Shown in pieces: positions 19,235 to 28,951 of a DNA stretch of 64,000 nt. Both the position numbers and the translations under genes were made by a program. Within the stretch, counting starts at the first letter, position 1. Every line of letters begins with the position of its first letter. The stretch spans positions 124,001-188,000 of the forward strand of contig NZ_LGIS01000017.1 of the NCBI RefSeq assembly GCF_001187905.1. Reading direction: 5' to 3'. The notes beneath the pieces are model-generated. The model did not search any database. It had not been told where the DNA came from and saw only the letters and a program-made list of their open reading frames with translations. Source of the stretch: Pantoea sp. RIT-PI-b. GTDB lineage: Bacteria; Pseudomonadota; Gammaproteobacteria; Enterobacterales; Enterobacteriaceae.

Positions 19235-21235
19235 ATGAATTTTCAGTGGCTGGCATGGCAAAATTTGCCGTGGATAAAAGCAACCGGTGGCGAATGGCGC
19301 TATGCGCTGCGCAATGGCATCGCGATGTGTCTGGCATTAACCCTCGCTTATGCGCTGCAACTCGATGAACCTTATTGGGCGATGACGTCGGCGGCGGTGA
19401 TCAGTTTTCCCACCGTAGGTGGCGCAATCAGTAAAAGTCTGGGGCGTATTGTGGGTAGCTTACTCGGTGCCAGCGCTGCGCTGCTAATTGCCGGACATAC
19501 GCTGAATGAGCCCTGGCTGTTCGCCTTTTTTATGGCCGGTTGGCTGGCGTTCTGCACTGGAATCGCCAATCACTATCAAAACAACGTGGCTTACGCATTC
19601 TCGCTGGCGGGTTACACCGCCGCCATTATTGCGTTTAGCAGCGTAAACATCACCGACGTCACTCAGTTATGGGATATCGCTCAGGCGCGCGTCTGCGAGG
19701 TGATCTCCGGCATTCTGTGCGCCGGATTAATGATGATGATTCTTCCCAGCACCTCCGATGGCAATGCATTGATGAGCTCGCTTCGTCAGATGCACGCACG
19801 CTTGCTGGATCATGCGGTGCTACTACTGCAGCAGGGCAGTACCGATAACGTCCGCACCGCACATGAGAATGTCATCAGCCAGATTCTCACCATGAACCTG
19901 CTGCGCATTCAGGCATTCTGGAGCCACTATCGCTTCCGCCGCCAGAACAATGTGTTGAACTATGTGCTGCATCAGCAGCTGCGCCTTACCAGCGTGCTCT
20001 CCAGCCTGCGCCGCATGCTGCTTAACTGGCCGGATGCACCGCCTGAACTCTACAACGCCATCACGCAACTGCTGCACGAGCTGGCACAACCACAATGTGA
20101 CAAATATCGGCTAGCCCTGATTCTGCGCGGAATCACGCCATCCGCGAGCGGTGATTTTCGCCAACGCGCGTTTGTTCAGCGCCTGCGCTATTTCTGCTGG
20201 GTGTACCTCAATGTTAATCGCTGGATTCGTCTGATTGAGCGCGCCGACGCAGACACGCGTTTTCAGCCGCCCTACGCGCCTTCACTGGCGCGTGAAAGCG
20301 ACAGCGCCGAAGCGGGCTGGAGCGCGCTGCGCACCTTTAGCGTTATCATGTTGGGCTGCGCATTTTGGATCACCACGCAATGGGATTCCGGCGCCGCCGC
20401 CCTGACGCTAACCGCCATCGCCTGCGTACTTTACTCTTCCGCACCTTCACCCAGCGGCAGCGTATCGCTGCTGCTGAAAACCTTACTGTGGCTGTCGGTG
20501 TTTAGTTTTGTGCTGCAGTTCGGCTTGATGGTGCAAATCAGCGCGCTCTGGCAGTTTTTACTGGTGCTGTTCCCGCTGCTTATCACCCTGCAGCTATTTA
20601 AACTGCAGCAGAAGAAGCGCGCGGGTATGTGGGGGCAATTCATTGTCTTTATGGGATCGTTTATTGCCGTCACCAATCCCCCGGACTGGGATTATCAAAG
20701 CTTTCTCAATGACAATATAGCGAAGGTATGTGGCGTGCTGCTGGCCTGGGTGGCGTTTCAGGTATTGCGCCCCAGTTCTGATGCCCGCCGCAGCCGTCGC
20801 CATATTCGTGCCTTGCGACATGCGTTTCTCGATCAGCTACGTCGCCATCCGCGCCTGAGTGAGAGCCATTTTGAATCGCAGATTTATCATCACATTAGCC
20901 AGCTGAGTAATAGCCGTGATGAAAAGGCGCGCGTTTGGCTGCTGCGCTGGGGCGTGGTGCTGCTCAACTGTTCGCATATTGTCTGGCAACTGCGCGAATG
21001 GCAGCCGACATCGCACACCCTGGCGCACATGCGCGACAGCAGCCTGCAAGATTTACAACGTATTATGAGCCTGCGTGGTGTCCATCACACCGCGCTACAG
21101 GCCACGTTAGATGAACTGGACACCATGATTGATCAACTGCAGCAGCAGCCGGAAAACGAAGCAAATACCTTAGCCGGCATTTTGTGGCGATTACGCTGTT
21201 CGCTGGGCCAGCTGGCGCAGGCTGTACCTGATTAA
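19235..21235 (+). CDS. ydhK: FUSC-family inner-membrane transporter (AaeB-like)
   Basis: 666 residues with two blocks of membrane helices (about 27-165 and 365-500), each followed by a long cytoplasmic stretch, the fusaric-acid-resistance/AaeB architecture. The start ([35 protein letters not shown]) is typical of the family. Probably exports aromatic acids or similar weak acids with YdhJ as adaptor; the substrate is unproven. Its TAA directly abuts the stop of the convergent lipoprotein gene with no intervening base. Confidence 0.93.
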   Translation: MNFQWLAWQNLPWIKATGGEWRYALRNGIAMCLALTLAYALQLDEPYWAMTSAAVISFPTVGGAISKSLGRIVGSLLGASAALLIAGHTLNEPWLFAFFMAGWLAFCTGIANHYQNNVAYAFSLAGYTAAIIAFSSVNITDVTQLWDIAQARVCEVISGILCAGLMMMILPSTSDGNALMSSLRQMHARLLDHAVLLLQQGSTDNVRTAHENVISQILTMNLLRIQAFWSHYRFRRQNNVLNYVLHQQLRLTSVLSSLRRMLLNWPDAPPELYNAITQLLHELAQPQCDKYRLALILRGITPSASGDFRQRAFVQRLRYFCWVYLNVNRWIRLIERADADTRFQPPYAPSLARESDSAEAGWSALRTFSVIMLGCAFWITTQWDSGAAALTLTAIACVLYSSAPSPSGSVSLLLKTLLWLSVFSFVLQFGLMVQISALWQFLLVLFPLLITLQLFKLQQKKRAGMWGQFIVFMGSFIAVTNPPDWDYQSFLNDNIAKVCGVLLAWVAFQVLRPSSDARRSRRHIRALRHAFLDQLRRHPRLSESHFESQIYHHISQLSNSRDEKARVWLLRWGVVLLNCSHIVWQLREWQPTSHTLAHMRDSSLQDLQRIMSLRGVHHTALQATLDELDTMIDQLQQQPENEANTLAGILWRLRCSLGQLAQAVPD

Positions 21236-21703
21236 TTACTGGCAATATTGCGTGGTTTGGCGCTCAAAATCTTCCTGCAGTTGTTGCAGTGATTTTTGCC
21301 CTTCAAACCGGGTTTTATCCTGATCGAACTTCGGTTCCAGCACCAACGCCTTCTCTTCTGAAGAGTAGATAAAACGACGATTTAACAGCGTGCCAGTAAA
21401 ACTCTTGCCGCTGATACCACCGCATACCACTGTTATGCCGTGACGATAAATGGCGGTATTGATGAAATTGGTCTCGCTGGCACTGCGCAATACATTCTGA
21501 CACCCTTTGGCTTCCAGACGTTGAAGTGTGCGATGCGTTAACCATTCACGACCACGGGCAATATCTTCACAGCTGGCCCGAAGTGGATTGGTGTCTACCG
21601 TCCACTGTAATTGCCGACCGGCCTCCAGACGCAGCTGTGTGTCATTTGGTTGATCACATCCCACCAACAATAAACATAACAGCATCATCCCACGCGTTTT
21701 CAT
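21236..21703 (-). CDS. Unrecognised small lipoprotein
   Basis: 155 residues that I cannot place in a family. A short signal peptide ends in the lipobox LLLVGC (C16), so export and lipid anchoring are likely. The mature part has four further cysteines (around residues 45, 68, 93 and the penultimate residue), enough for two disulfides, and is otherwise charged and soluble, with a C-terminal Gln-rich helix. It lies between ydhK and sodC, where E. coli has no gene, convergent with ydhK. An alternative start five codons in (MMLLCLLL) is possible. Confidence 0.7.
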   Translation of the reverse strand: MKTRGMMLLCLLLVGCDQPNDTQLRLEAGRQLQWTVDTNPLRASCEDIARGREWLTHRTLQRLEAKGCQNVLRSASETNFINTAIYRHGITVVCGGISGKSFTGTLLNRRFIYSSEEKALVLEPKFDQDKTRFEGQKSLQQLQEDFERQTTQYCQ

Positions 21704-21836
21704 TCCTGCCCCTGAGCGTTTTATTCCTGAATCAATATCATAGGACGGAAAAAACGCGGAGTGTAGCGGGAAAATGGGTCAACTTTTTACAAACGGAACA
21801 ATCAGGGCGACAACATATCCATTGCCGCCCGTGAGG

Positions 21837-22355
21837 TTAGATGACGCCGCAGGCAAAACGTGCGCCACCGCCACCAAGCGGCTGTGGATGGTCGGCATGA
21901 TTATCACCGCCCACGTGCACCATTAAGGCTTTACCTTTGATTTCGCTGAGGGATTTAATACGCGGAGCAACGACAGGATAATCCGCTTTGCCATCCTCCG
22001 TTACGAAGAGCGCGGGTAAGTCGCCCAGATGACCATCGGCATAGGGCCCGAGGTGCTTGCCGGTGTTTTGCGGATCGAGATGACCACCAGCCGCACCGGC
22101 CGCCACCGTTTTGCCATCGGATTCGCCCGGCTCACAGCTGCCTTTAGCATGGACATGAAAGCCATGAATCCCTGGTTTGAGGCCGGTTAACGCCGGAGTA
22201 AATTGCAGGCCATACGGTGTTTCGCTAATGGTGACTTTGCCAATCGCTGCGCCAATACCTTGCGCCGTGGTTTCATGCAGCGTGACGTCTTCTGAAGCAG
22301 CCTGCGCGCCAGCGGCGCAGGCCAGGGTCAGCATAACAATGAGGGTTTTCTTCAT
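21837..22355 (-). CDS. sodC: Periplasmic Cu/Zn superoxide dismutase
   Basis: 172 residues. Signal peptide cleaved after about residue 19 (AGAQA). Metal ligands sit in [10 protein letters not shown] (Cu histidines), AAGGHLDPQ, and [11 protein letters not shown]; the disulfide joins C in KGSCEP with the near-terminal ARFACGVI. Converts superoxide in the periplasm. Monomeric SodC of the E. coli type by sequence. An SD (GGAG) precedes the ATG on the minus strand. Confidence 0.96.
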   Translation of the reverse strand: MKKTLIVMLTLACAAGAQAASEDVTLHETTAQGIGAAIGKVTISETPYGLQFTPALTGLKPGIHGFHVHAKGSCEPGESDGKTVAAGAAGGHLDPQNTGKHLGPYADGHLGDLPALFVTEDGKADYPVVAPRIKSLSEIKGKALMVHVGGDNHADHPQPLGGGGARFACGVI

Positions 22356-22435
22356 AACGTCTCCTTACGGTTAGATGCTCTGTAAGCCTGGACTGCTTTC
22401 AGCCAGGCTGCCGTAATTTGACGCAGCTTTACGCT

Positions 22436-23332
22436 TTAGGGCACATCATAACCGATCGCGGCTTTACGAATGCGGAACCACTGCTGACGATCAAGCGTGA
22501 GCTGGCACGCCGCAACCGCTTCGCTGACGCGTTCACTTTTGCCTGAGCCAATAATCGGTAACGGACGGCTTGGCAATTTCATCACCCACGCGTACACCAC
22601 CTGCTCGATATTACTGGCGCCAATTTCCTGCTTCACCTGCTCCAGCTCATCGCGCAGCGGCTGATAATGAGGATCGTTAAACAGTCGACCGCCGCCGAGG
22701 CAAGACCATGCCATCGGTCGGATGCGATTCTGTTGACACTGATCGAGCGAACCGTCCAGCAGCGGCGTTTGTTCCAGCGGTGAAATCTCCAGCTGGTTGG
22801 TGACCAGAGTGAACGGTAAACGCGATTGCAGCAGCGTGAACTGCGAGGCAGTGAAGTTGGACACGCCGAAATGGCGCACTTTGCCACTCTGATGCAGGGC
22901 GATAAAGGCTTCTGCAACTTCATCGGCATCCATCAGCGGGTCCGGACGGTGAATCAGTAATAAATCGAGATAATCCGTATTGAAATGGCGCAGCGAATTT
23001 TCCGCGCTGTGCATAATATGGCTGGCATCCGTATTGTAATGACCGATGTGATGTTCTGGCTTAGCGCGCGTCGCGATGCCGCATTTGGTGACAATTTGCA
23101 GCTTCTCGCGTAATCCAGGTGCAAGACGCAGCGCGGCCCCGAAGGCGGCTTCGCATTGGTAATCACCGTAAATGTCGGCGTGATCAACGGTGGTGATGCC
23201 CAGTGCAAGGTGGTGCTCAATAAACTGCACCAGCTGCTGTGACGTCATGCCCCACTCCATCAAGCGCCAGTATCCCGCAATCAGCGGTGAAAAGGACGGT
23301 CCCTGCGGTGCAATAGCTTGCGGTTTCAACAT
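22436..23332 (-). CDS. ydhF: Aldo/keto reductase YdhF
   Basis: 298 residues, TIM barrel oxidoreductase collinear with E. coli YdhF. The AKR tetrad is visible: DHADIYG (Asp, Tyr), the lysine in IVTKCGI and the histidine in LLLIHRPDPL; NADP(H) binding is expected from GSGKSERVSEAV near the C-terminus. Physiological substrate unknown. Confidence 0.93.
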   Translation of the reverse strand: MLKPQAIAPQGPSFSPLIAGYWRLMEWGMTSQQLVQFIEHHLALGITTVDHADIYGDYQCEAAFGAALRLAPGLREKLQIVTKCGIATRAKPEHHIGHYNTDASHIMHSAENSLRHFNTDYLDLLLIHRPDPLMDADEVAEAFIALHQSGKVRHFGVSNFTASQFTLLQSRLPFTLVTNQLEISPLEQTPLLDGSLDQCQQNRIRPMAWSCLGGGRLFNDPHYQPLRDELEQVKQEIGASNIEQVVYAWVMKLPSRPLPIIGSGKSERVSEAVAACQLTLDRQQWFRIRKAAIGYDVP

Positions 23333-23404
23333 GGTTAAACTCCCTCAAATACGAATCCAGATGACGAAGGCGGGAGTATAACGGAAAGGAAAAATATCGG
23401 TTTC

Positions 23405-23644
23405 TTAAAACAGCTCTGGTTGTTGCGGATCATGATCTTCATCCACTTTCTGCTGACGCTGCAATCGTAACCAGCGTTGTCGGCATAGCCGCAGCACATC
23501 GCGTTTTTGTGCGTCGCTGAACTTCATCCAGTTAAAGCGCTCTTCCCGGCTGCGCAAACAGCCACGACAATAGCCACGCGCGTCACTTTGGCAAACGCCA
23601 CGACACGGGCTGGGAACGGGGAAGAACTCTAATTGCTCAGCCAC
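23405..23644 (-). CDS. ydhL: DUF1289 small cysteine-rich protein YdhL
   Basis: 79 residues from GTG 23644 (VAEQLEFFPVPSPCRGVCQ), the same length as E. coli YdhL; a further GTG at 23674 would add ten residues without homology. DUF1289 signature with four cysteines CRGVC...YCRGC, probably a small metal-binding site, plus the RFNWMKFSDAQKRDVLRLC helix. Role unknown. Confidence 0.88.
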   Translation of the reverse strand: MAEQLEFFPVPSPCRGVCQSDARGYCRGCLRSREERFNWMKFSDAQKRDVLRLCRQRWLRLQRQQKVDEDHDPQQPELF

Positions 23645-23798
23645 ATCAACTCCGGGGTTAACAACTTGCAGCACAGTGATAACAGCTTAATGACATAGTA
23701 CAAAGAGTAAACGCTAATTGCGCATAATCAATACGCCAGCCGCAGCCGGTAACCGCTGTTTACCAAATAGCCAACCTACGAAAGGTCTAAAATAAGTC

Positions 23799-23830
23799 TG
23801 TTTAGCTGTGGTTAAGGTTTTCCTCATAAT
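23799..23830 (+). promoter_or_regulatory. PhoP-like box and -10 upstream of eptA
   Basis: TGTTTA (23799-23804), five bases, GGTTAA (23810-23815): a direct repeat in the PhoP-box arrangement (T/G)GTTTA-N5-(T/G)GTTTA. A -10-like CATAAT follows at 23825-23830 with no -35 other than the box, the class expected for PhoP-activated promoters. ATG of eptA is 44 bases further on. Confidence 0.5.
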
Positions 23831-23873
23831 GTCTTCATACGATTGTCACATTACAACTTACCGTTGAGTTTTC

Positions 23874-25523
23874 ATGAAATTCAGGAACATATTCCAGTGC
23901 AGCACCAGCGGATTTAATCTTATTGCTGCGCTGTTCTTCGCCTTAGTATTAAACGCCCTGTTTCTGCTCCACGCCTGGGAGATGATCGTCTACGATCGCC
24001 CACACGCGTATCTGTTCGCCGCCAGTATCCCGCTGGTGCTGACTGCGGCTTTTTATATGATTTTCTCCCTCGTTGCCTGGCCTTATATCCGCAAGCCAGT
24101 GCTGATTGTGCTGGTGATCATCAGCGCTGCCGCCAACTACTTTATGCACAGTTTTGGCACGGTGATTGACACCAATATGATGCAAAACGTGTTTGAGTCC
24201 GATCGGCAGGAAGCCGGGGCGTTAATCAGCGTTCACTATTTAGTATGGATGTTGGTCATGGGCCTGGTTCCGGCAGCATTGCTGTGTATCGTGCGGATTA
24301 GTAAGGGACAACGTTGGTGGTGGAATCTGGTGCAGCGCCTGGTCGGTGCATTGGGCGCAATCTTGTTGATCCTGCTGATGGCGGTGCTGTTTTATAAAGA
24401 TTACGCCTCCTTGATTCGCAACAATAAGGGCCTGATAAAAATGGTCACGCCCGCCAATATCCTCAGTGGTGGCGGTCACTATGTCGATCAGCGCTATCTA
24501 CTGGGTAATCAGACGTTAATCAAAATAGGTCAGGATGCGCGTAAAGGCCCGCTCATTAGCGCCGCCCAAAAGAAAACGCTGGTGGTGCTGGTGGTGGGTG
24601 AAACCGCGCGCGCAGAGAATTTCTCCCTTGGCGGTTACACGCGCGAAACTAACCCGGAGCTGAAAAAACAGCAGGTCATCTATTATCCCAATGCTACCTC
24701 GTGCGGCACAGAAACCGCTATTTCAGTGCCCTGCATGTTCTCGAATATGCCGCGCGTTCACTATGACGCCAATCTGGCGCATCATCAGGAAGGCGTGCTC
24801 GACATCCTTGCCCATGCTGGCGTGAGCGTACTGTGGCGCGAGAACGATGGTGGCTGCAAAGGTGCCTGTGACCGGGTGCCGCACAGCGATATGACACAGT
24901 GGAATCTGCCGCAATATTGCCACGATGGTTTCTGTCAGGATGATGTGCTGCTGCATCGTTTGGATAACTACGTTGCGAGTCTGCATAACGACGGCATTAT
25001 CGTGCTGCATCAGATGGGCAGCCACGGTCCCGCTTACTATCAGCGCTATCCGGCTGAATTCCGCCGCTTTACGCCAACGTGTGATAGCAATCAGATCCAG
25101 GATTGTGATCATCAGGCGCTAGTAAATACCTATGATAATTCGCTGTTGTATACCGACGATATGCTGAGCCGTACCATTGATAAACTGAAAGGTCTGAGCG
25201 ATCGCTTTAACGTGGCGCTAGTTTATCTCTCCGACCATGGCGAATCGCTTGGTGAGCGCGGTATGTATCTGCACGGGGCGCCCTATCTGTTTGCCCCCTC
25301 GCAACAAACGCATATTCCACTGCTGATGTGGATGTCGCCGGGTTACGCCGCAGCTAATCACATCAATGAAAACTGTTTACGCCAGCAAGCTGCCGATAAT
25401 AAGGTCTCGCAAGACAATCTTTTCCATACCGTTTTGGGCATGTTCAATATCCAGACGCAAGCGTACCAGCCACAGTTGGATATGATCAGATCGTGCCAAA
25501 ACTCCGCTGAAGGGTTGCATTAG
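23874..25523 (+). CDS. eptA: Lipid A phosphoethanolamine transferase (EptA family)
   Basis: 549 residues. Five N-terminal membrane helices (to about residue 175), a linker, and a periplasmic alkaline-phosphatase-like sulfatase domain. Zinc-site residues are in VVGETARAENF (E243) and LSDHGESLGE, and the nucleophile threonine T279 lies in SCGTETAISVPCMFS; several cysteine pairs (GGCKGACDR, PQYCHDGFC, TCDSNQIQDCDH) match the disulfides of EptA/MCR enzymes. Transfers phosphoethanolamine to lipid A phosphate, lowering polymyxin binding. Chromosomal intrinsic gene, inserted between ydhL and nemR relative to E. coli. Confidence 0.92.
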   Translation: MKFRNIFQCSTSGFNLIAALFFALVLNALFLLHAWEMIVYDRPHAYLFAASIPLVLTAAFYMIFSLVAWPYIRKPVLIVLVIISAAANYFMHSFGTVIDTNMMQNVFESDRQEAGALISVHYLVWMLVMGLVPAALLCIVRISKGQRWWWNLVQRLVGALGAILLILLMAVLFYKDYASLIRNNKGLIKMVTPANILSGGGHYVDQRYLLGNQTLIKIGQDARKGPLISAAQKKTLVVLVVGETARAENFSLGGYTRETNPELKKQQVIYYPNATSCGTETAISVPCMFSNMPRVHYDANLAHHQEGVLDILAHAGVSVLWRENDGGCKGACDRVPHSDMTQWNLPQYCHDGFCQDDVLLHRLDNYVASLHNDGIIVLHQMGSHGPAYYQRYPAEFRRFTPTCDSNQIQDCDHQALVNTYDNSLLYTDDMLSRTIDKLKGLSDRFNVALVYLSDHGESLGERGMYLHGAPYLFAPSQQTHIPLLMWMSPGYAAANHINENCLRQQAADNKVSQDNLFHTVLGMFNIQTQAYQPQLDMIRSCQNSAEGLH

Positions 25524-25537
25524 ACTGACTGGTCTAA
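25520..25537. promoter_or_regulatory. NemR-like operator upstream of nemR
   Basis: TTAGACTGACTGGTCTAA is an inverted repeat with perfect six-base arms (TTAGAC/GTCTAA), 13 bp before the nemR ATG and overlapping the end of eptA. Placement and TAGAC/GTCTA arms suit the TetR-type autorepressor NemR. Confidence 0.65.
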
Positions 25538-25550
25538 TAACCTGCGACCA

Positions 25551-26147
25551 ATGAATAAGACGCTGCAACGCAATGATACTCGTGAACATCTGCTCGCCAT
25601 TGGCGAGCAGGTTTGTTTGCAGCGTGGTTTTGCCGGCATGGGCCTGAATGAGATGCTGACGCTGGCGGAAGTCACCAAAGGCTCTTTCTATCACTACTTC
25701 GGTTCGAAAGAGGCATTTGGCGTTGCGCTAATCGAGCGTTACTTTGCCAACTTCTTGCAGCAGATCGAGCAGCAGCTCAACCAGCCCGGGCTAACACCGA
25801 GAGAACGTCTGTTACAGCATTTTCGCCATGGCGAAACGCTGTTTATCGAGCAAGGTCATATTGTTGGCTGCCTTGGCGTCAAGCTGTCGGCTGAAGTGTG
25901 CGATCTATCTGAACCCATGCGTGATGCTTTGCAGCACAGCGCCAATGCCATCATCGCAGCCTATACACGCTGCTTGAGCGAGGCCGCGGCTGAACAGCCG
26001 TTGCCGTTCAATCAAACGCCGCATCAGCTGGCGCAGCGCTGTTATTTGCTGTGGTTAGGCGCCAGTTTGCAGAGCAAGATTTCCCGAGAGCCTGGCCCAA
26101 TCAGTCTGGCGCTTGAAACCATCGAACAGTGGCTTGTAAATCACTGA
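25551..26147 (+). CDS. nemR: TetR-family repressor NemR (electrophile/hypochlorite sensor)
   Basis: 198 residues. N-terminal helix-turn-helix (TREHLLAIGEQVCLQRGFAGMGLNEMLTLAEVTKGSFYHYFGSKEAF) and a ligand domain with the conserved GCLGVKLSAEVCDLS, which holds the cysteine that E. coli NemR uses to sense reactive chlorine and electrophiles (C106 there). Represses nemA and gloA, which follow on the same strand. Its ATG comes 28 bases after the eptA stop. Confidence 0.93.
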   Translation: MNKTLQRNDTREHLLAIGEQVCLQRGFAGMGLNEMLTLAEVTKGSFYHYFGSKEAFGVALIERYFANFLQQIEQQLNQPGLTPRERLLQHFRHGETLFIEQGHIVGCLGVKLSAEVCDLSEPMRDALQHSANAIIAAYTRCLSEAAAEQPLPFNQTPHQLAQRCYLLWLGASLQSKISREPGPISLALETIEQWLVNH

Positions 26148-26167
26148 TTTTTTTAAACCGCAGTCGC

Positions 26168-26181
26168 TAGACGACCGGTCT
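26168..26181. promoter_or_regulatory. Second NemR-like operator, upstream of nemA
   Basis: TAGACGACCGGTCT repeats the TAGAC/GTCT arms of the site before nemR, with a five-base centre instead of six. It lies 17 bp before the nemA ATG, suggesting nemA has its own repressed promoter in addition to readthrough from nemR. Confidence 0.5.
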
Positions 26182-26197
26182 TCCTGGAGCAAATTAC

Positions 26198-27295
26198 ATG
26201 GCGAGCAAACAGTTATTCTCTCCCCTTAAAGTGGGCGCGATTACCGTACCTAACCGCATTTTCATGGCCCCGTTGACTCGCCTGCGCAGCATTGAGCCGG
26301 GTGATATCCCTACTCCGCTGATGGCGGAGTATTATCAGCAGCGTGCCAGCGCCGGTTTGATCATCACCGAAGCCACCCAAATCTCTTTCCAGGCGAAAGG
26401 TTATGCCGGTGCGCCGGGTCTGCACACTCAGCAGCAAATTGCCGCCTGGAAAGTGATTAACGAAGGCATTCATGCCGCAAACGGTCATAGCGCCGTGCAG
26501 CTGTGGCATACCGGCCGTATTTCACATAACAGCGTACAGCCCGAAGGCAAAGCCCCGGTGGCGCCAACTGCGCTGGCCGCCGGCACGCGTACGTCTCTGC
26601 GTGCGGCAGACGGTAGCGTCTATCGTGAAGACACCTCGCTGCCTCGCGAGCTGTCAGTGGCCGAAATCCAGCAGATTGTGAAAGATTTCGGTCAGGCGGC
26701 TTTCAATGCGCGTGAAGCGGACTTTGACCTGCTTGAGCTGCACTCCGCGCACGGTTATCTGATGCATCAGTTCCTCGCGCCAGGATCAAACCAGCGTAGC
26801 GATGAGTACGGCGGTTCGATTGAGAAGCGTGGCCGTTTCGCGCTCGAAGTGGTGGATGCGGCGATTGCCAACTGGTCTGCCGATCGTATTGGTATCCGCA
26901 TTTCGCCAATCGGGGCCTTCCAGAATCTGGAAAATGGCCCGGAAGAAGAGAAAGCCGCGCTGTGGTATATCGCCGAATTGGGCAAACGTGGCCTGGCGTA
27001 TCTGCACTTGTCGGAGCCTGACTGGGCGGGTGGACAGCCTTATAGCGATGCCTTCCGTAAGAAAGTGCGCGCGCTGTTCCCTGGCGTGATCGTTGGCGCC
27101 GGCGCTTATACCGTCGAAAAGGCCGACGATCTGATTGCGCGCGGCCTGATTGATGCCGTGGCGTTTGGTCGCGACTTTATCGCTAACCCGGATCTGGTGG
27201 CACGTCTGCAACAAGATGCGCCACTCAATCCGCAGCGTCCTGAAAGCTTCTATGGTGGCGGCGCGGAAGGTTATACCGATTATCCAACCCTGTAA
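26198..27295 (+). CDS. nemA: N-ethylmaleimide reductase, Old Yellow Enzyme family
   Basis: 365 residues, FMN-dependent TIM barrel. Typical OYE segments: [10 protein letters not shown] (FMN loop), [46 protein letters not shown] (substrate His and Asn region), [12 protein letters not shown] and [12 protein letters not shown]. Reduces activated alkenes such as N-ethylmaleimide and nitro compounds with NADPH. GGAG at 26186-26189 precedes the start. Terminator at 27303-27334. Confidence 0.95.
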   Translation: MASKQLFSPLKVGAITVPNRIFMAPLTRLRSIEPGDIPTPLMAEYYQQRASAGLIITEATQISFQAKGYAGAPGLHTQQQIAAWKVINEGIHAANGHSAVQLWHTGRISHNSVQPEGKAPVAPTALAAGTRTSLRAADGSVYREDTSLPRELSVAEIQQIVKDFGQAAFNAREADFDLLELHSAHGYLMHQFLAPGSNQRSDEYGGSIEKRGRFALEVVDAAIANWSADRIGIRISPIGAFQNLENGPEEEKAALWYIAELGKRGLAYLHLSEPDWAGGQPYSDAFRKKVRALFPGVIVGAGAYTVEKADDLIARGLIDAVAFGRDFIANPDLVARLQQDAPLNPQRPESFYGGGAEGYTDYPTL

Positions 27296-27302
27296 GACCG
27301 AG

Positions 27303-27334
27303 ACTGCCGGGCAGAATGTCCGGCAGTGTTTTTT
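27303..27334 (+). terminator. Intrinsic terminator of nemA
   Basis: ACTGCCGG (27303-27310), 9-nt loop, CCGGCAGT (27320-27327), then GTTTTTTC. It separates nemA from gloA, whose own -10-like TATACT lies at 27346-27351 beside a GGTCT half-site. Confidence 0.8.
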
Positions 27335-27396
27335 CATCAGGGTATATACTAAGTGGTCTTGTCATTCCCTGATGACGTTTTGAAAAAGAGGATGTT

Positions 27397-27804
27397 ATGC
27401 GTTTACTTCACACCATGTTACGCGTTGGCGATTTGCAACGTTCCATCGATTTTTACACCCGTGTGCTGGGCATGCGCGTGCTGCGTCAGAGCGAAAATAC
27501 CGAATACAAATACACCCTGGCTTTCGTGGGCTACACCGAAGAGAGTGAAGGCGCGGTGATTGAGCTGACCTACAACTGGGGCGTGGACAAATACGATCTC
27601 GGCAATGCTTACGGTCATATCGCGCTGGGCGTGGACAATGTAGCGGACACCTGCGAGCGCATCCGCAGCGCGGGCGGCAACGTCACGCGTGAAGCGGGCC
27701 CGGTGAAAGGGGGTTCCACTATTATTGCTTTTGTTGAAGATCCAGACGGCTACAAAATTGAACTGATCGAAAACAAACATGCCGGTCACGGCCTCGGCAA
27801 CTAA
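27397..27804 (+). CDS. gloA: Lactoylglutathione lyase (glyoxalase I)
   Basis: 135 residues, collinear with E. coli GloA. Isomerises the methylglyoxal-glutathione hemithioacetal to S-lactoylglutathione, a nickel-dependent step. The four metal ligands are at identical positions: H5, E56, H74 and E122. The ribosome site AAGAGG is at 27385-27391. Linked to nemRA, as in E. coli where NemR also represses gloA. Confidence 0.97.
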   Translation: MRLLHTMLRVGDLQRSIDFYTRVLGMRVLRQSENTEYKYTLAFVGYTEESEGAVIELTYNWGVDKYDLGNAYGHIALGVDNVADTCERIRSAGGNVTREAGPVKGGSTIIAFVEDPDGYKIELIENKHAGHGLGN

Positions 27805-27812
27805 TGCCGATT

Positions 27813-27838
27813 GTCAGCCTGCTTATTTGCGGGCTGAC
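27813..27838 (+). terminator. Weak hairpin after gloA
   Basis: GTCAGCC (27813-27819) pairs with GGCTGAC (27832-27838); the right side is followed by TTCCCTCTCC, not a clean T-run. Confidence 0.4.
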
Positions 27839-27912
27839 TTCCCTCTCCTGCTGCACCCTCCTGCAATTTTTGCCATAATGCGCGCTGCCCTATTTATTGC
27901 CATGAGATCCTG

Positions 27913-28581
27913 ATGTCTGAATCGAACGCTTTAAACGCTCTCCACCAACGCTTCCGTGGTTTTTATCCTGTCGTGATCGACGTCGAAACAGCCGGTTTTA
28001 ACGCGCAAACCGATGCCTTGCTAGAGATTGCCGCCACAACGCTAAAAATGGACGAAGACGGCTGGTTACATCGTGATGAAACGCTGCATTTCCACGTAGA
28101 ACCGTTTGAAGGTGCCATTCTTAATCCTGCGGCACTGGCGTTTACTGGGATCGATCCGACCAATCCGCTGCGCGGCGCGGTCAGCGAATATGAAGCCCTG
28201 CATGCAATTTTTAAAATGGTGCGCAAAGGCACTAAAGACAGCGGCTGCAATCGCGCGATTATCGTGGCGCACAATGCTACCTTCGATCTCAACTTCGTCA
28301 TGGCGGCTGCTGAACGTGCCAGCCTGAAGCGCAATCCGTTCCACCCTTTTGCCACTTTTGATACGGCGGCATTAAGCGGCTTAGTGCTGGGACAAACGGT
28401 GTTGGCGAAGGCGTGTAAAGCGGCGGGGATGGATTTTGACAGTACGCAAGCGCATTCGGCGCTGTATGACACCGAACAGACGGCCACGCTGTTCTGTGAG
28501 CTGGTAAATCGCTGGAAGCGTCTGGGCGGCTGGCCGCTGGCCTTCAGTGAGGAATCTGCAGACGACGCGTCTGCTGAATAG
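27913..28581 (+). CDS. rnt: Ribonuclease T
   Basis: 222 residues, DEDDh exonuclease, collinear with E. coli RNase T. D23 and E25 in [10 protein letters not shown] form the first active-site motif; HNATFDLNF carries the second and [10 protein letters not shown] the catalytic histidine and last aspartate. Trims tRNA 3' CCA ends and matures stable RNAs. In E. coli the next gene is lhr; here the neighbour is grxD, convergent, with a shared hairpin between. Confidence 0.96.
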   Translation: MSESNALNALHQRFRGFYPVVIDVETAGFNAQTDALLEIAATTLKMDEDGWLHRDETLHFHVEPFEGAILNPAALAFTGIDPTNPLRGAVSEYEALHAIFKMVRKGTKDSGCNRAIIVAHNATFDLNFVMAAAERASLKRNPFHPFATFDTAALSGLVLGQTVLAKACKAAGMDFDSTQAHSALYDTEQTATLFCELVNRWKRLGGWPLAFSEESADDASAE

Positions 28582-28589
28582 TTAAAGAA

Positions 28590-28613
28590 AAGGCCGACAA
28601 CGTTGTCGGCCTT
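28590..28613. terminator. Palindromic terminator between rnt and grxD
   Basis: A perfect 24-bp inverted repeat: left arm AAGGCCGACAAC (28590-28601), right arm its complement ending GGCCTT at 28613. Flanked by an A-rich left side, so it can serve convergent transcripts. Confidence 0.7.
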
Positions 28614-28618
28614 CTGCA

Positions 28619-28951
28619 TTATTCCGCTTCTTTATACTTCTCTGCGGTCTCTTTCAACAGCGGCTGAAGTTCGCCGCGCTGGAACATCTCAACGATGATG
28701 TCACAGCCGCCAACCAGCTCACCGTCAACCCACAACTGCGGGAAGGTCGGCCAGTTAGCGTACTTTGGCATTTCAGCGCGGATATCGGGGTTTTGCAGGA
28801 TGTCCACGTACGCGAAACGCTCGCCACAGGCTGACAGCGCCTGCACCGCTTGCGCCGAGAAGCCGCAGCTTGGCAGCTTTGGAGAACCTTTCATGTACAG
28901 CAAGATCGGGTTTTCTGCGATCTGACGCTGAATTTTTTCAACAGTACTCAT
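28619..28951 (-). CDS. grxD: Monothiol glutaredoxin Grx4
   Basis: 110 residues from ATG 28951 (MSTVEKIQRQIAENPILLYMKGS); the open frame upstream has no homology. Carries the monothiol CGFS motif (PSCGFSAQA) and the glutathione-binding WPTFPQLWV and GGCDI segments. Binds a [2Fe-2S] cluster as a homodimer or with BolA proteins and delivers clusters. Compared with E. coli (115 aa) the tail is a little shorter. Confidence 0.95.
   Translation of the reverse strand: MSTVEKIQRQIAENPILLYMKGSPKLPSCGFSAQAVQALSACGERFAYVDILQNPDIRAEMPKYANWPTFPQLWVDGELVGGCDIIVEMFQRGELQPLLKETAEKYKEAE

Noticed and set aside
23874..25523. Acquired mcr-type colistin resistance gene
   Set aside because: No insertion sequence or plasmid context; protein and base composition match the surrounding chromosome, so it is an intrinsic eptA.
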